The notes under the pieces were generated by a model, which saw nothing but the letters and a program-made list of their open reading frames with translations, did not search any database and was not told the origin of the DNA. The position numbers and the translations under genes were made by a program. Of a stretch of 64,000 nucleotides of DNA, positions 17,490-25,027 are shown one piece after another. Origin of the DNA: Pseudomonas cremoricolorata DSM 17059 = NBRC 16634. GTDB taxonomy: Bacteria > Pseudomonadota > Gammaproteobacteria > Pseudomonadales > Pseudomonadaceae. Where the stretch lies: contig NZ_AUEA01000007.1 in assembly GCF_000425745.1 (NCBI RefSeq), forward strand, positions 62,001 to 126,000. The letters are read 5' to 3'. Every line of letters begins with the position of its first letter. Position 1 is the stretch's first letter.

Positions 17490-18971
17490 ATGTCATTGAG
17501 CATTCAGGACATCATCGACAACCTCTCGCTGCGTAGCCGCCTGTTGACCGGCGCAGCGGGCACACCACGCGCCTTGCGCTGGGCCCACGTCTGCGAGCTG
17601 CCCGACCCCAGCGAATGGCTGGGCGAGGGCGATCTGTTGATGACCACCGGCATCGGCATCCCGCGCGAGGCAGCGGCGCAGCGTGCGTATATAGGCCGCC
17701 TGGTCGAGGCCAAGGTCAGCGGCCTGATGATCGGTGAGAACATGCAGGCACCGGGCGATCTCTCCGCCTTGCAAGCGCAGGCCGAGCAGCTGGGCTTTCC
17801 TGTGCTGATCACCCATTACTCCGTGCCGTTCTCGGCGGTCACCAAAGCCATTCTCGACGCCCGCCAGCACACCGAGGATCAGCGCCGCCGCGCTGTCGTG
17901 CGGCTGTATGAAAGCGCCCGCATCGGCCTGCGTCATCTGGGCTTGCCGGGGCTGCTGCAGCGCTTGTCGGCAGATGTCGGCGGCGAGTTGTACTTGTTCG
18001 ACACACGCAGCCTGGGCGTCTGGCACGAAGGCCTGGCGGCGTTGCCCGCGCGCTGGAGTGAGGTGCTCAAGGCCCGCGTGCGGGCGAACTATGACCTGGC
18101 GCGCTGTCACGACGGCGACCACGAAGCGTTCGTCATGGCGCTGCCGGCGATGCCGGAATGCGCGATTCTTGCCACCGGTGGGCAACTGCTCGACTACGGC
18201 ATCCTGCATCACATCGCCTCGGTGCTCGCCATCGAGCTGGAGCGCCTGCAGAGCGAGCACGAGCGCATGCTGCGCCTGGGCTCCGAGCTGCTCGACGACC
18301 TGCTCAACATGCGCCTGAGCGAGCGCGCGGCCAGTGCTCGCCTGCAACAACTGAACTGTGCGCCGCACACCGCCCATCTGCTGGTGGCGCGACTCGACCA
18401 CGCCGCACCGAAAGACTGGCAACTGCAACTGAGCCGGCAGAGCACCCGGGTGCTGGCCCGGCAAGTGGGCGATGAGCTGGTGATCCTGCTCGACGAACCT
18501 GAGTCGTACGCACCCTTGCAGGCCCTGCTTGACTGCCACCTGGGCATTAGCGCCGTGCTCGGCGCCGGGTTGCGCGTACCCGAAGCCCTGCGCGAAGCGC
18601 GGCTGGCGGTGGCCCACGCAACGCCAGAACGGCGGGTGGTGGACTACGCCAACGCTCTGGAAGAAACCTTCTGGCTGCCGGCCGACCTGGAGCAGGCCCA
18701 GCGCACCTACCGCCGCGTGCTCGGCAGCCTGGCCGACTACGACGCGCACAACGGCAGCCAGTTGATCCACACGCTGCGGGTGTTCCTGCAACACAACCGC
18801 TCATGGCAGAAATCGGCGTTGCTGCTCAATGTGCACAAGCAGACCTTGGTCTACCGGGTTCGCCGCATCGAAGAAATCACCGGCCGTTCGCTCGACGACA
18901 CCGAAGGGGTGGTGGCGCTGTGGATTGCCCTGCGCTCGATGGACATCGCCATCGGTCTGCGGCCTGATTGA
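17490..18971 (+). CDS. PucR-family transcriptional regulator
   Basis: 493 residues. The N-terminal PucR domain (SIQDIIDNLSLRSRLLTGAAG) is followed by a GGDEF-like middle region and a C-terminal PucR helix-turn-helix (LLLNVHKQTLVYRVRRIEEITGRSLDD). PucR-type proteins often activate purine, allantoin or amine catabolic genes. The start at 17490 gives the canonical N-terminus. It lies between the oxidase/cupin/MFS set and the binding-protein gene, so local control is likely. Confidence 0.88.
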   Translation: MSLSIQDIIDNLSLRSRLLTGAAGTPRALRWAHVCELPDPSEWLGEGDLLMTTGIGIPREAAAQRAYIGRLVEAKVSGLMIGENMQAPGDLSALQAQAEQLGFPVLITHYSVPFSAVTKAILDARQHTEDQRRRAVVRLYESARIGLRHLGLPGLLQRLSADVGGELYLFDTRSLGVWHEGLAALPARWSEVLKARVRANYDLARCHDGDHEAFVMALPAMPECAILATGGQLLDYGILHHIASVLAIELERLQSEHERMLRLGSELLDDLLNMRLSERAASARLQQLNCAPHTAHLLVARLDHAAPKDWQLQLSRQSTRVLARQVGDELVILLDEPESYAPLQALLDCHLGISAVLGAGLRVPEALREARLAVAHATPERRVVDYANALEETFWLPADLEQAQRTYRRVLGSLADYDAHNGSQLIHTLRVFLQHNRSWQKSALLLNVHKQTLVYRVRRIEEITGRSLDDTEGVVALWIALRSMDIAIGLRPD

Positions 18972-19108
18972 AGGCCGCGACTGGCCGCTTCAGGTCACAC
19001 GCCCAGGGGTTCATCGTTTCGTATGAGCGCGCCCCGCCGATTTGTCGCAACGGCTGATTGCAGCGGCGCAGGCCGCCCTCTAAAAACCTCTGTAGGTGCC
19101 CGACGAAG

Positions 19109-19120
19109 CTGCTCGAGCAG
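19109..19120. promoter_or_regulatory. 12-base palindrome upstream of the polyamine-binding protein gene
   Basis: CTGCTCGAGCAG is a perfect two-fold symmetric site 52 bases before the ATG at 19172. Its position and symmetry fit an operator, for example for the PucR protein encoded just upstream, but no protein can be assigned from sequence alone. Confidence 0.3.
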
Positions 19121-19171
19121 TGCAGGTGCCGCATCGTCTTCGATAATCGATGTTCCGCAGAGGCCATAATA

Positions 19172-20212
19172 ATGTCTAAATTCCTCAGTTCCTCGCTCAC
19201 CTTGCTCATCACGTCCACTGCCGCGCTGACGGCCAATGCCGACCTCACCGTGGTCTCCCACGGGGGCGCCAACAAGGCCGCGCAGGTCAAGGCGTTCTAC
19301 CAGCCCTACAGCGAAAAGACCGGAACCCGCATCATCGCTGACGAATTCAACGGCGAAATGGCCAAGGTCAAAGTACAGGTCGACACCCGCAACGTGGCCT
19401 GGGACGTGGTCGAGATGGAAATGCCCGAGTTGGCCAGGGCCTGCGATGAAGGGCTGCTCGAACCCATCGGCGAAGATCCGGCCTTCCAACAGTTGCAGTC
19501 ACAGCTGCTGGACGGCGCGGTTCAATCTTGCGGGGTCGGCTTCTTCGTCTGGTCGACGGTGCTGGCGTACAACGCCGACAAACTCAAGGTCGCCCCCACT
19601 GGCTGGGCAGATTTCTGGAACATCGAAAAGATCCCCGGCAAGCGCGGGCTGCGCAAGGGCGCGAAGTACACCCTGGAATTCGCCTTGATGGCCGACGGCG
19701 TCGAACCCAAGGATGTCTACGCGCTGCTGGAAACCAAAGCCGGCCAGGACCGCGCCTTCGCCAAGCTCGACGCCCTCAAGCCCTATATCCAGTGGTGGGA
19801 AGCCGGCGCTCAGCCCCCGCAGTACCTGGCCTCTGGCGATGTGGTGATGAGCTCGGCGTACAACGGTCGAATCGCCGCCGTGCAGAACGAAAGCAACCTG
19901 CGCATCGTCTGGAACGGCGGTATCTACGACATGGACGCCTTCACCATTCCCAAAGGCGCGAAGAACAGCGAAGAAGGCAAACGCTTCATCCAGTCGGTGC
20001 TGCAACCGGCCGCGCAAACCGCCTACGCCCAGCAAATCGCCTATGGCCCGGTCAACCGCGAGGCCGTCTCGATGGTCGACGCCGAACGCCGCCACAACAT
20101 GCCCACCGACCAGGCCAACCTGGCGCACCAAGTCGCCATCAGCGCATCGTTCTGGGCTGATCATGGCGATCAGTTGGAGCAGCGTTTCAATGCGTGGGCT
20201 GCCAGGCAGTAA
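19172..20212 (+). CDS. Periplasmic polyamine-type ABC substrate-binding protein (orphan)
   Basis: 346 residues: signal peptide (about 1-23, ending ALTANA), then a PotD/PotF-like extracellular binding domain (DLTVVSHGGANKAAQVKAF and WDVVEMEMPELARACDEGLLEP). It would bind putrescine, spermidine or a related cation. No permease or ATPase gene lies nearby, so it either works with a transporter encoded elsewhere or serves in sensing. The upstream region contains a 12-base perfect palindrome, CTGCTCGAGCAG, at 19109-19120, a possible operator. Confidence 0.86.
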   Translation: MSKFLSSSLTLLITSTAALTANADLTVVSHGGANKAAQVKAFYQPYSEKTGTRIIADEFNGEMAKVKVQVDTRNVAWDVVEMEMPELARACDEGLLEPIGEDPAFQQLQSQLLDGAVQSCGVGFFVWSTVLAYNADKLKVAPTGWADFWNIEKIPGKRGLRKGAKYTLEFALMADGVEPKDVYALLETKAGQDRAFAKLDALKPYIQWWEAGAQPPQYLASGDVVMSSAYNGRIAAVQNESNLRIVWNGGIYDMDAFTIPKGAKNSEEGKRFIQSVLQPAAQTAYAQQIAYGPVNREAVSMVDAERRHNMPTDQANLAHQVAISASFWADHGDQLEQRFNAWAARQ

Positions 20213-20345
20213 GGGTTCGTGCCTGTGGCACAGCGCTCGACTCGCTTGATGCTGCCAGGTGTAAGCGGCGTCAGGCGGGGGGATGCAACGGTCGTGTGAA
20301 TCTGAGGCGTCACGCATGGCGCTATGGAAGCGCGGCCAAGGCGGT

Positions 20346-20372
20346 GATAATGGCCCGACTGACAAGGGCCAT
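20346..20372 (+). promoter_or_regulatory. GATAAT -10 box and 7-bp palindrome overlapping the arfB ribosome site
   Basis: GATAAT at 20346-20351 resembles a sigma-70 -10 box. It runs into ATGGCCC (20350-20356), which is complementary to GGGCCAT (20366-20372) across a 9-base spacer; the ATG of arfB is at 20376. The right arm covers the AAGGG ribosome-binding region. The same arms with a different spacer occur before the second arfB. It could be an operator or, if transcribed, a hairpin masking the ribosome site. Confidence 0.5.
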
Positions 20373-20375
20373 TTC

Positions 20376-20789
20376 ATGCTGATCATCTCCAACTCCGTGC
20401 ACCTGCCCGATAGCGACATCGAACTGAGCTACATCCGCGCGCAAGGCGCGGGTGGGCAGAACGTCAACAAGGTTTCCAGCGCGGTGCACTTGCGTTTCGA
20501 CATCAAGGCCTCGTCGCTGCCAGAGTTCTACAAGGAGCGCCTGCTGGCCCTGCGTGACTCGCGGATCACCGCCGACGGCGTGCTGATTCTCAAGGCCCAG
20601 CAGTACCGCACCCAGGAACAGAACCGCACCGACGCCTTGGAACGGCTGGCCGAGTTGATCCTCGCGGCCGGTAAAACCGAGAAGAAACGCCGCCCCACCA
20701 AACCTACGCTTGGCTCCAAGACGCGTCGTCTGGAAGGCAAGGCCCGGCGAGGTTCGGTCAAGGCGGGGCGGGGGAAGGTGGATTTCTAG
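20376..20789 (+). CDS. arfB: Alternative ribosome-rescue factor ArfB (peptidyl-tRNA hydrolase), copy 1
   Basis: 137 residues. The catalytic GGQ motif lies at residues 26-28 ([12 protein letters not shown]), followed by the basic C-terminal tail ([18 protein letters not shown] and KAGRGKVDF) that enters the empty mRNA channel of stalled ribosomes. ArfB hydrolyses peptidyl-tRNA on non-stop ribosomes. The start at 20376 gives the standard N-terminus MLIISNS. A second, nearly identical gene is at 32170. Convergent with the small DUF gene. Confidence 0.95.
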   Translation: MLIISNSVHLPDSDIELSYIRAQGAGGQNVNKVSSAVHLRFDIKASSLPEFYKERLLALRDSRITADGVLILKAQQYRTQEQNRTDALERLAELILAAGKTEKKRRPTKPTLGSKTRRLEGKARRGSVKAGRGKVDF

Positions 20790-20790
20790 G

Positions 20791-20816
20791 GTCGGCGCTT
20801 TCTGGGTTTCGCCGAC
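20791..20816. terminator. Hairpin between convergent arfB copy 1 and the small DUF gene
   Basis: GTCGGCG (20791-20797) pairs with CGCCGAC (20810-20816) around a 12-base loop directly after the arfB stop. No clear T-run follows, so it may be a weak or bidirectional terminator. The second repeat copy has lost this pairing. Confidence 0.4.
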
Positions 20817-20820
20817 GGCA

Positions 20821-21078
20821 TCACGGCGTTAGTTGATCACCTTGCAACACGAAAGTCGTTAGCGCCTGGACCATCTGCACCTGATGGACCGTGTTGACCA
20901 GCATCGGCACCCCAGGCTCGCCGGCGTTGGCGCAGATGTATTCGTCCAGAGTGGTTTTGATGCCGGACATCAGTTCCAGGGTGTGGGTCAGGGCGTCGGC
21001 GGGGTCGAGATCGGGGTTGATCAGGTAGTAGTGGGAGGTGTTCCGGATGCAGGGTGGATCAGGAATCGGCTTTTTCAT
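20821..21078 (-). CDS. Small pseudomonad protein of DUF3077/DUF6124 type, copy 1
   Basis: 85 residues with no signal peptide. The pattern YYLINPDLDPADALTHTLELMSGI resembles the small acidic DUF3077/DUF6124 proteins that are multi-copy in Pseudomonas; function unknown. The ATG at 21078 (MKKPIPDPP) matches the family start. The open frame continues upstream through the leader terminator, but that part is not conserved as protein between the two copies. Preceded by a structured leader with its own promoter-like element. Confidence 0.75.
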   Translation of the reverse strand: MKKPIPDPPCIRNTSHYYLINPDLDPADALTHTLELMSGIKTTLDEYICANAGEPGVPMLVNTVHQVQMVQALTTFVLQGDQLTP

Positions 21079-21273
21079 CGGATAAGTCCTTGCGAAGTCA
21101 GAGAAAAACCGCCACCCGACCTTCTCACGGGTTTGGGTGGCGGTCATACGCGGGGTGAGAAACCGAGCGAGCAAGGAGCCCCGGCCAGACCGAAGTCTGC
21201 CCGCGCATGACCACCATGAAAGGCAGCTGAACTTACTCGGTTCGGGTTCTCACACCCGGTCGTAGAAACGACG
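21079..21273 (-). ncRNA. Structured leader (candidate attenuator/sRNA) of the small DUF gene, copy 1
   Basis: About 195 nt on the minus strand between a predicted start near 21273 and the ATG at 21078. In RNA order it has a hairpin GTCGT/ACGAC (21272-21259), the segment GTGAGAA (21253-21247), a CAGAC-TTCG-GTCTG hairpin with the stable cUUCGg loop (21199-21186), TTCTCAC (21161-21155), a second GTGAGAA (21128-21122), and a 9-bp terminator-like hairpin with five T. TTCTCAC can pair with either GTGAGAA, giving alternative folds. Stems are kept and loops differ in copy 2. I know no described RNA family for it. Confidence 0.6.
21104..21143 (-). terminator. Terminator-like hairpin just upstream of the small DUF gene, copy 1
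   Basis: On the minus strand CCGCCACCC (21143-21135) pairs perfectly with GGGTGGCGG (21117-21109), followed by TTTTT (21108-21104). This is a textbook intrinsic terminator placed 26 bases before the DUF start codon. It would end a short RNA or act as an attenuator. The loop contains one of the two GTGAGAA segments. Confidence 0.7.
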
Positions 21274-21279
21274 CGGTGG

Positions 21280-21321
21280 ACGTTAGTCCTGAAGCATTTC
21301 CCCGACAACGGCGAAGGTTCG
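21280..21321 (-). promoter_or_regulatory. Promoter-like element and palindrome driving the leader, copy 1
   Basis: Minus strand: TTGTCG (21308-21303), a 17-base spacer, then TAACGT (21285-21280); a start about 7 bases on would coincide with the first leader hairpin. Just upstream lies the palindrome CGAAGGTTCG (21312-21321). The whole block is identical in copy 2, although less constrained flanks have diverged. Confidence 0.45.
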
Positions 21322-21403
21322 GCGTGGCGCGTAGGATAGTTCGCCTCAGTGCGAAGCCTGAAGGATTCGGCGGTGGATTCAGAAATTTCTTACAGGATTG
21401 ATG

Positions 21404-22443
21404 TGCGGCAGCGAAGTTTAGCAAGGATGTGCACGCTGAGGAGGTCAGAGAAACAGGTGATGACTTAAAGCTACGCGGCATTATTGTGGCTATGAAGAAA
21501 TGAGCGCCGAACGCGTCCGTTATAGGCGAAGTTAGCGAAGTTCCGGCTCGAAATTCGGATTTTAAGACCAGTTGTCGGTTTTATTCCGCAGACTTAACTC
21601 TTGAGGTGTTGAGGAAGCTGCATTGCGCTCACGTCTTAGGCGAGTCAAGAATGCAAGTTAATACCCTTTAATGTCGAGTTATTTCAATAACCATTCGATG
21701 CGCAATCTTTTTAAGTCAAGGCTGCTTCAGCAGTTGTTTATAACCAATTCGATCTACATTAACATCATTCCTGCTCGGATACTGCATGCGCTCAGTTCGG
21801 ATACCGTCAGTATTGCACTTGGAGTCGGTATTAAATGATCAGTGGTGAATTTGAGCGGAGCTTGAATTTTTTATTCTCAGTTCTAAGTTTGACTGCATGT
21901 CGGCGTCTTCGGGTAATGTACAAATCAAAAAATACCTATTAGGCACTATGGTTGTCTGTTATTCAATTACATCGAAGCAGTCGTCGTAAAGACGAGCGCA
22001 GTGGGGATAAGAGTTTGCTGGCATACGCGCTTTATTTTTATACGCCAGGCGATTGTCTGGGCCCGCATGCGTGTAGATCGAGCTTCCCAGGTTTAGCTGG
22101 TCATCTGCTCGGCTTCATATAAAAATATATTATCAGTTTTGTACTTTTCAGCTTTCTGAAAACAACTATAAAAGAGTTTCTGTATTTTTTGAGCTTAGGT
22201 TGTGTTGTAGTCGCGGTGGCTAGTAAGCAAGTGGAAATAGCATCCAAAGGTGGGTGAATTGAATTCGCAGTATATAATTTGGAATTTTTAGGGTTTAATC
22301 CCACCACCCGCGTATTCCCCCTTGCCTGGTTTCAGGGCTATTAGGGGAGGCTGGCGTCTGAAAATGACGCAACAAGCCGGACTCCGTCTTATGGCGTTAG
22401 TGAGCTGCCGAAGTGGAGTCCAGCGTTGTATCATTGTGTGAGG
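21404..22443. other. AT-rich gene-poor stretch
   Basis: About 1 kb visibly richer in A and T than its surroundings, without a convincing gene on either strand. A 68-codon minus-strand frame at 22101-22307 has biased low-complexity composition and no good ribosome site. Inverted repeats near 22378-22419 (GGACTCC and GGAGTCC) lie behind the DUF3892 gene and could end its transcript. Composition suggests acquired and decaying DNA. Confidence 0.6.
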
Positions 22444-22731
22444 TTAGCTTAGGGGGCACTGGTTTAAAGACAGCAGATTATTGTTCCACGAGCCATCAGC
22501 ATGGGTTCGCAGATACGCGGCTTTGCCGTTTTCCCTAACTACACCGATGTAAGCTTTTTTCGCGCTAATCGGGTCTTGAACAAAAAAATTATTTGATTTT
22601 TCATCAATACTTCTAATTACCTGTTCTCTTGTCCATTTCCAACCAGCAGCGGGGTTGCCCAGATGCGTGATATGCTCATGAGTGCTATTTACATTGGGCT
22701 TTGTAATGCACGTCACTAAAATATCGGCCAT
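22444..22731 (-). CDS. DUF3892-domain protein
   Basis: 95 residues. The core NPAAGWKWTREQVIRSIDE, then the Phe-rich FFV and the C-terminal AYLRTHADGSWNNNLLSL, match the DUF3892 pattern. Function unknown; such genes often sit in mobile or defence-rich DNA. GGAA lies about 6 bases before the ATG at 22731. It is surrounded by AT-rich, gene-poor DNA with no partner gene, so it appears to be acquired cargo. Confidence 0.8.
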   Translation of the reverse strand: MADILVTCITKPNVNSTHEHITHLGNPAAGWKWTREQVIRSIDEKSNNFFVQDPISAKKAYIGVVRENGKAAYLRTHADGSWNNNLLSLNQCPLS

Positions 22732-23094
22732 TGCGAGTTCCTTTCATGGGATTGTTGGCGTGCGAATACGACCGCACTGCTGTTTGTAGTGGCTTTTAGC
22801 TATTGCTGTCAATATTTTTTGCGTGCAATAAATATGGCGTCAAATCGTTGGCTTTCAGCTGAGTCTAGATGTGAAGCCCCGATTAATTCATAGGGCGCGA
22901 TTCAGAGCGTCATCATCAGCTGTAGAGGACTTTCCTAACTCTGAGCCCTATTGCAGGCCAACGCATCAGAATATATTTGAGATGCGCATACGAATAATGG
23001 CCACGCATGCGTGACGACCTAACGGAATGGTTGTACGGGTCTACTAACCCTGGACACCTTTTAGGCGAGAATCCTCGCCATACAGAGGTGGTCG
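22732..23094. other. Intergenic DNA ending in the IS remnant left end
   Basis: 363 bases with no open frame worth calling. The last 60 bases from about 23032 (TGTACGGGTCTACTAACCC, then TGGACACC) look like the left terminal region of an IS3-family element, leading into the orfA remnant. Confidence 0.45.
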
Positions 23095-23262
23095 ATGATC
23101 AGACGACGACGTACCTTCACCCCGACTTTCAAGCGTGAGGCTGCCAGCCTGGTGCTCGACCAAGGCTACAGTTGTCCCGAGGCCGCAAGATCCCTCGATG
23201 TAGGTGAGAGCTTATTGCGCTGCTGGGTCAGCCAGTTGCAGCTCAAAGCAGGTGCAGGGAGG
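23032..23262 (+). mobile_element. Truncated IS3-family insertion sequence (left end plus orfA start)
   Basis: A TGTAC...TGGACACC-like end is followed by the start of an orfA gene at 23095. The element is cut off near 23246-23260, where sequence related to the 5' end of a LysR gene begins. No orfB (DDE transposase) or right end is present, so it cannot move by itself. Confidence 0.65.
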
Positions 23263-23265
23263 TGA
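23095..23265 (+). pseudogene. IS3-family orfA transposase, N-terminal fragment
   Basis: 56 codons. MIRRRRTFTPTFKREAASLV, then PEAARSLDVGESLLRCWV, is the N-terminal helix-turn-helix region of IS3-family OrfA (HTH_Tnp_1), normally 90-100 residues. The frame ends at 23265 in foreign sequence, before the leucine-zipper part. The gene is broken; no partner orfB follows. Confidence 0.8.
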
Positions 23266-23299
23266 GGTCGAGTTTCTTGATCAGGCGGCGGTAGAGCAT
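23243..23299 (-). pseudogene. 5' scrap of a LysR-family gene
   Basis: Reading back from 23299, the codons give MLYRRLIKKLDLTSLHLL and then a stop. This is the N-terminus of the LysR regulator at 13013-13924 with two substitutions, and similarity continues into its upstream leader (to about 23345). The homology stops where the IS orfA remnant begins, so the junction is a recombination scar. Confidence 0.75.
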
Positions 23300-23642
23300 G
23301 GGGGCCTGCGGCTGCAGGTGCGAGTAGTGGAAGGGATTGTGGCTGACTGGAGTATTGGGGGGAAGTTGGATGCAGGAGCTGCTACAGCATCAACTTCGAC
23401 CAGCGTCCTGACTGATCGCGCATCCTGCACGTGCTGCTCGACTTCACACGGGCCAGGTGTGCCAGGGCTGACAGGGTTGAAGAAGGTTCGTACATGTCGG
23501 CGGGTTCAACCACACAATCAAAAAGGCCGCTACGTCTGCGTAACGGCCTTGGACACTGAGCTGCGTCAGAACAGTGTCACTTCTGTCAGCGGCTCAATGG
23601 ATCAACCGGTCTGAACAGCGGGAAAACGCAGCCAACTCTCTT
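23266..23642. other. Intergenic region with LysR-leader homology and a terminator
   Basis: 377 bases. The first 80 resemble the promoter/leader of the LysR gene at 13.9 kb. The middle has no gene that can be supported; a 136-codon plus-strand frame crossing it has no family features. A minus-strand terminator for the symporter gene lies at 23518-23550. Confidence 0.5.
23518..23550 (-). terminator. Rho-independent terminator of the DAACS symporter gene
   Basis: On the minus strand AAGGCCG pairs with CGGCCTT (23550-23544 and 23529-23523), with an inner ACG/CGT pairing, followed by a T-rich run. It lies about 93 bases past the symporter stop codon, in the right orientation. Confidence 0.65.
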
Positions 23643-24941
23643 TCATTTAGCAAGATCTGCCTGAGGCCTCGCTGCGACTGCCTCTGCCTTCAGGCTTGCG
23701 TCAGCGTTCCTACGCTTGGCTTCCCATCTGGCAATGACCAGCGGGGCAAGCGCGTTGCCGAGTACGTTCAGTGTCGTGGTGCCCATGTCCATGATGCGAT
23801 AGATGCCTGCGATGAATGCGATCCCTTCGAGTGGCAGGCCGGCGCTGGCCAGGGTTGCGGACAGGATCACGAACATGAAGCCAGGCACCCCGGCAGCGCC
23901 CTTCGAGGTCAGCACCATCGTCACGACCAGCAGTGCCTGTTGAGTCAGATCCAGCTCGATTCCGTAAAGCTGGGCAACGAACAGCGTACCGATTCCCAGG
24001 AACAGGGAGGCACCATCAAGGTTGAAGGAGTAACCGACGGGTACGACAAAACTGACCAGTTGCCGAGGCGCACCGAATGTTTCCAGCTTTTTCATCAGCT
24101 GTGGCATGACCGCTGCGGAGCTGGCCGTCGAGAACGCCAGCACCAGCTCATCCTTGATATGTCTGATCAACGCAATCAGGTTGATACCCGCGACTTTTGC
24201 AATGCTACCCAGAACAACCACTGCGAAGAGGATGTAGGCGAAGTAAGCGACGACGATGAGCTTGGCCAGAGGCAGCAGCGATGAAAAGCCGAAGTTGGCC
24301 ACTGTCACGGCTATCATGCCGAAGACACCGATGGGCGAGTAGGCCATTACCATCGAGGTGACTCTGAACATAGCGTCGCTCACGCCCCGGAACACATCCA
24401 GCACCGGTTTCTTTCGCTCCTGAGGTAGGCTCGACAGCCCCAGGCCAAACATGACCGCAAAGAACAGAATGGGAAGCAAGTTGCCAGTTGCCATCGCATT
24501 CACGATGTTGTCTGGAACAATTCCCAATATCAGGCTTGCCACGCCATGGTTGCCTGATCCGTTGCTCGGCAGATTGACATCGACGGCTTTCAGACTGTGC
24601 AAGTCAGTGCCTGATCCGGGTTGCAGCACGTTGCCAATGACCAAGCCAAAGATGATCGCCGTCGTTGTGACGCAGAAGAAGTAGAGCAGTGTCTTGGCAC
24701 CCATTCTTCCAAGTGCCTTGTTATCACCATGGCCAGCTACCCCGACCACCATGCAACAAAAGACAATTGGAACGACGATCATCTTCATCAGTTTGATGAA
24801 CAGGTCGCCTGCGGGCTGCAATATATGCTCGACCAGCCATGGCCGAGAGTCGGGGTAATGATTGAGTATGGCGCCGATGACAATACCGAGGATCAGACCC
24901 ATAAGGATTTGGGCGACGAGTGGAACTCTAGGTGTATGCAT
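23643..24941 (-). CDS. Dicarboxylate/amino acid:cation symporter (DAACS/GltP-DctA family)
   Basis: 432 residues with the family's hairpin and helix motifs: the serine-rich AFSTASSAAVMPQ in HP1, VPVGYSFNLDGASLFLG in TM7, SKGAAGVPGFMFV in HP2 and the NALAPLV-containing TM8 with an Asp for substrate binding. It imports C4-dicarboxylates or acidic amino acids with Na+ or H+. It lies 86 bases downstream of an aminotransferase gene on the same strand, and with the aldolase it probably forms one catabolic unit for an acidic amino acid. Confidence 0.9.
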   Translation of the reverse strand: MHTPRVPLVAQILMGLILGIVIGAILNHYPDSRPWLVEHILQPAGDLFIKLMKMIVVPIVFCCMVVGVAGHGDNKALGRMGAKTLLYFFCVTTTAIIFGLVIGNVLQPGSGTDLHSLKAVDVNLPSNGSGNHGVASLILGIVPDNIVNAMATGNLLPILFFAVMFGLGLSSLPQERKKPVLDVFRGVSDAMFRVTSMVMAYSPIGVFGMIAVTVANFGFSSLLPLAKLIVVAYFAYILFAVVVLGSIAKVAGINLIALIRHIKDELVLAFSTASSAAVMPQLMKKLETFGAPRQLVSFVVPVGYSFNLDGASLFLGIGTLFVAQLYGIELDLTQQALLVVTMVLTSKGAAGVPGFMFVILSATLASAGLPLEGIAFIAGIYRIMDMGTTTLNVLGNALAPLVIARWEAKRRNADASLKAEAVAARPQADLAK

Positions 24942-25027
24942 GTCCGTCTCACAGATTAAGCGGCAGGATCTTGTTGTGGGTGAGCCGAGCGCCTGTTTGC
25001 GCTCGTCATTGTAATTATGTGTGGGGC

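Larger units (their letters stand above)
20346..21403. repeat. Direct repeat copy 1 (arfB, small DUF gene and its leader)
   Basis: About 1.05 kb that recurs in the same orientation at 32139-33192. Shared content: the -10-like GATAAT and palindrome before arfB, the arfB gene, the convergent DUF gene, its structured leader and a 72-base fully identical block (21274-21345 against 33069-33140). Similarity fades just right of 21400. The two copies bracket the accessory segment of about 10.7 kb. Confidence 0.85.

Noticed and set aside
22101..22307. 68-codon minus-strand frame in the AT-rich stretch
   Set aside because: Lysine/threonine-biased composition expected of random AT-rich DNA, no ribosome site, no recognisable family.
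23204..23614. 136-codon plus-strand frame
   Set aside because: Runs across the IS/LysR junction and the terminator of the symporter gene; a by-product of unrelated pieces.
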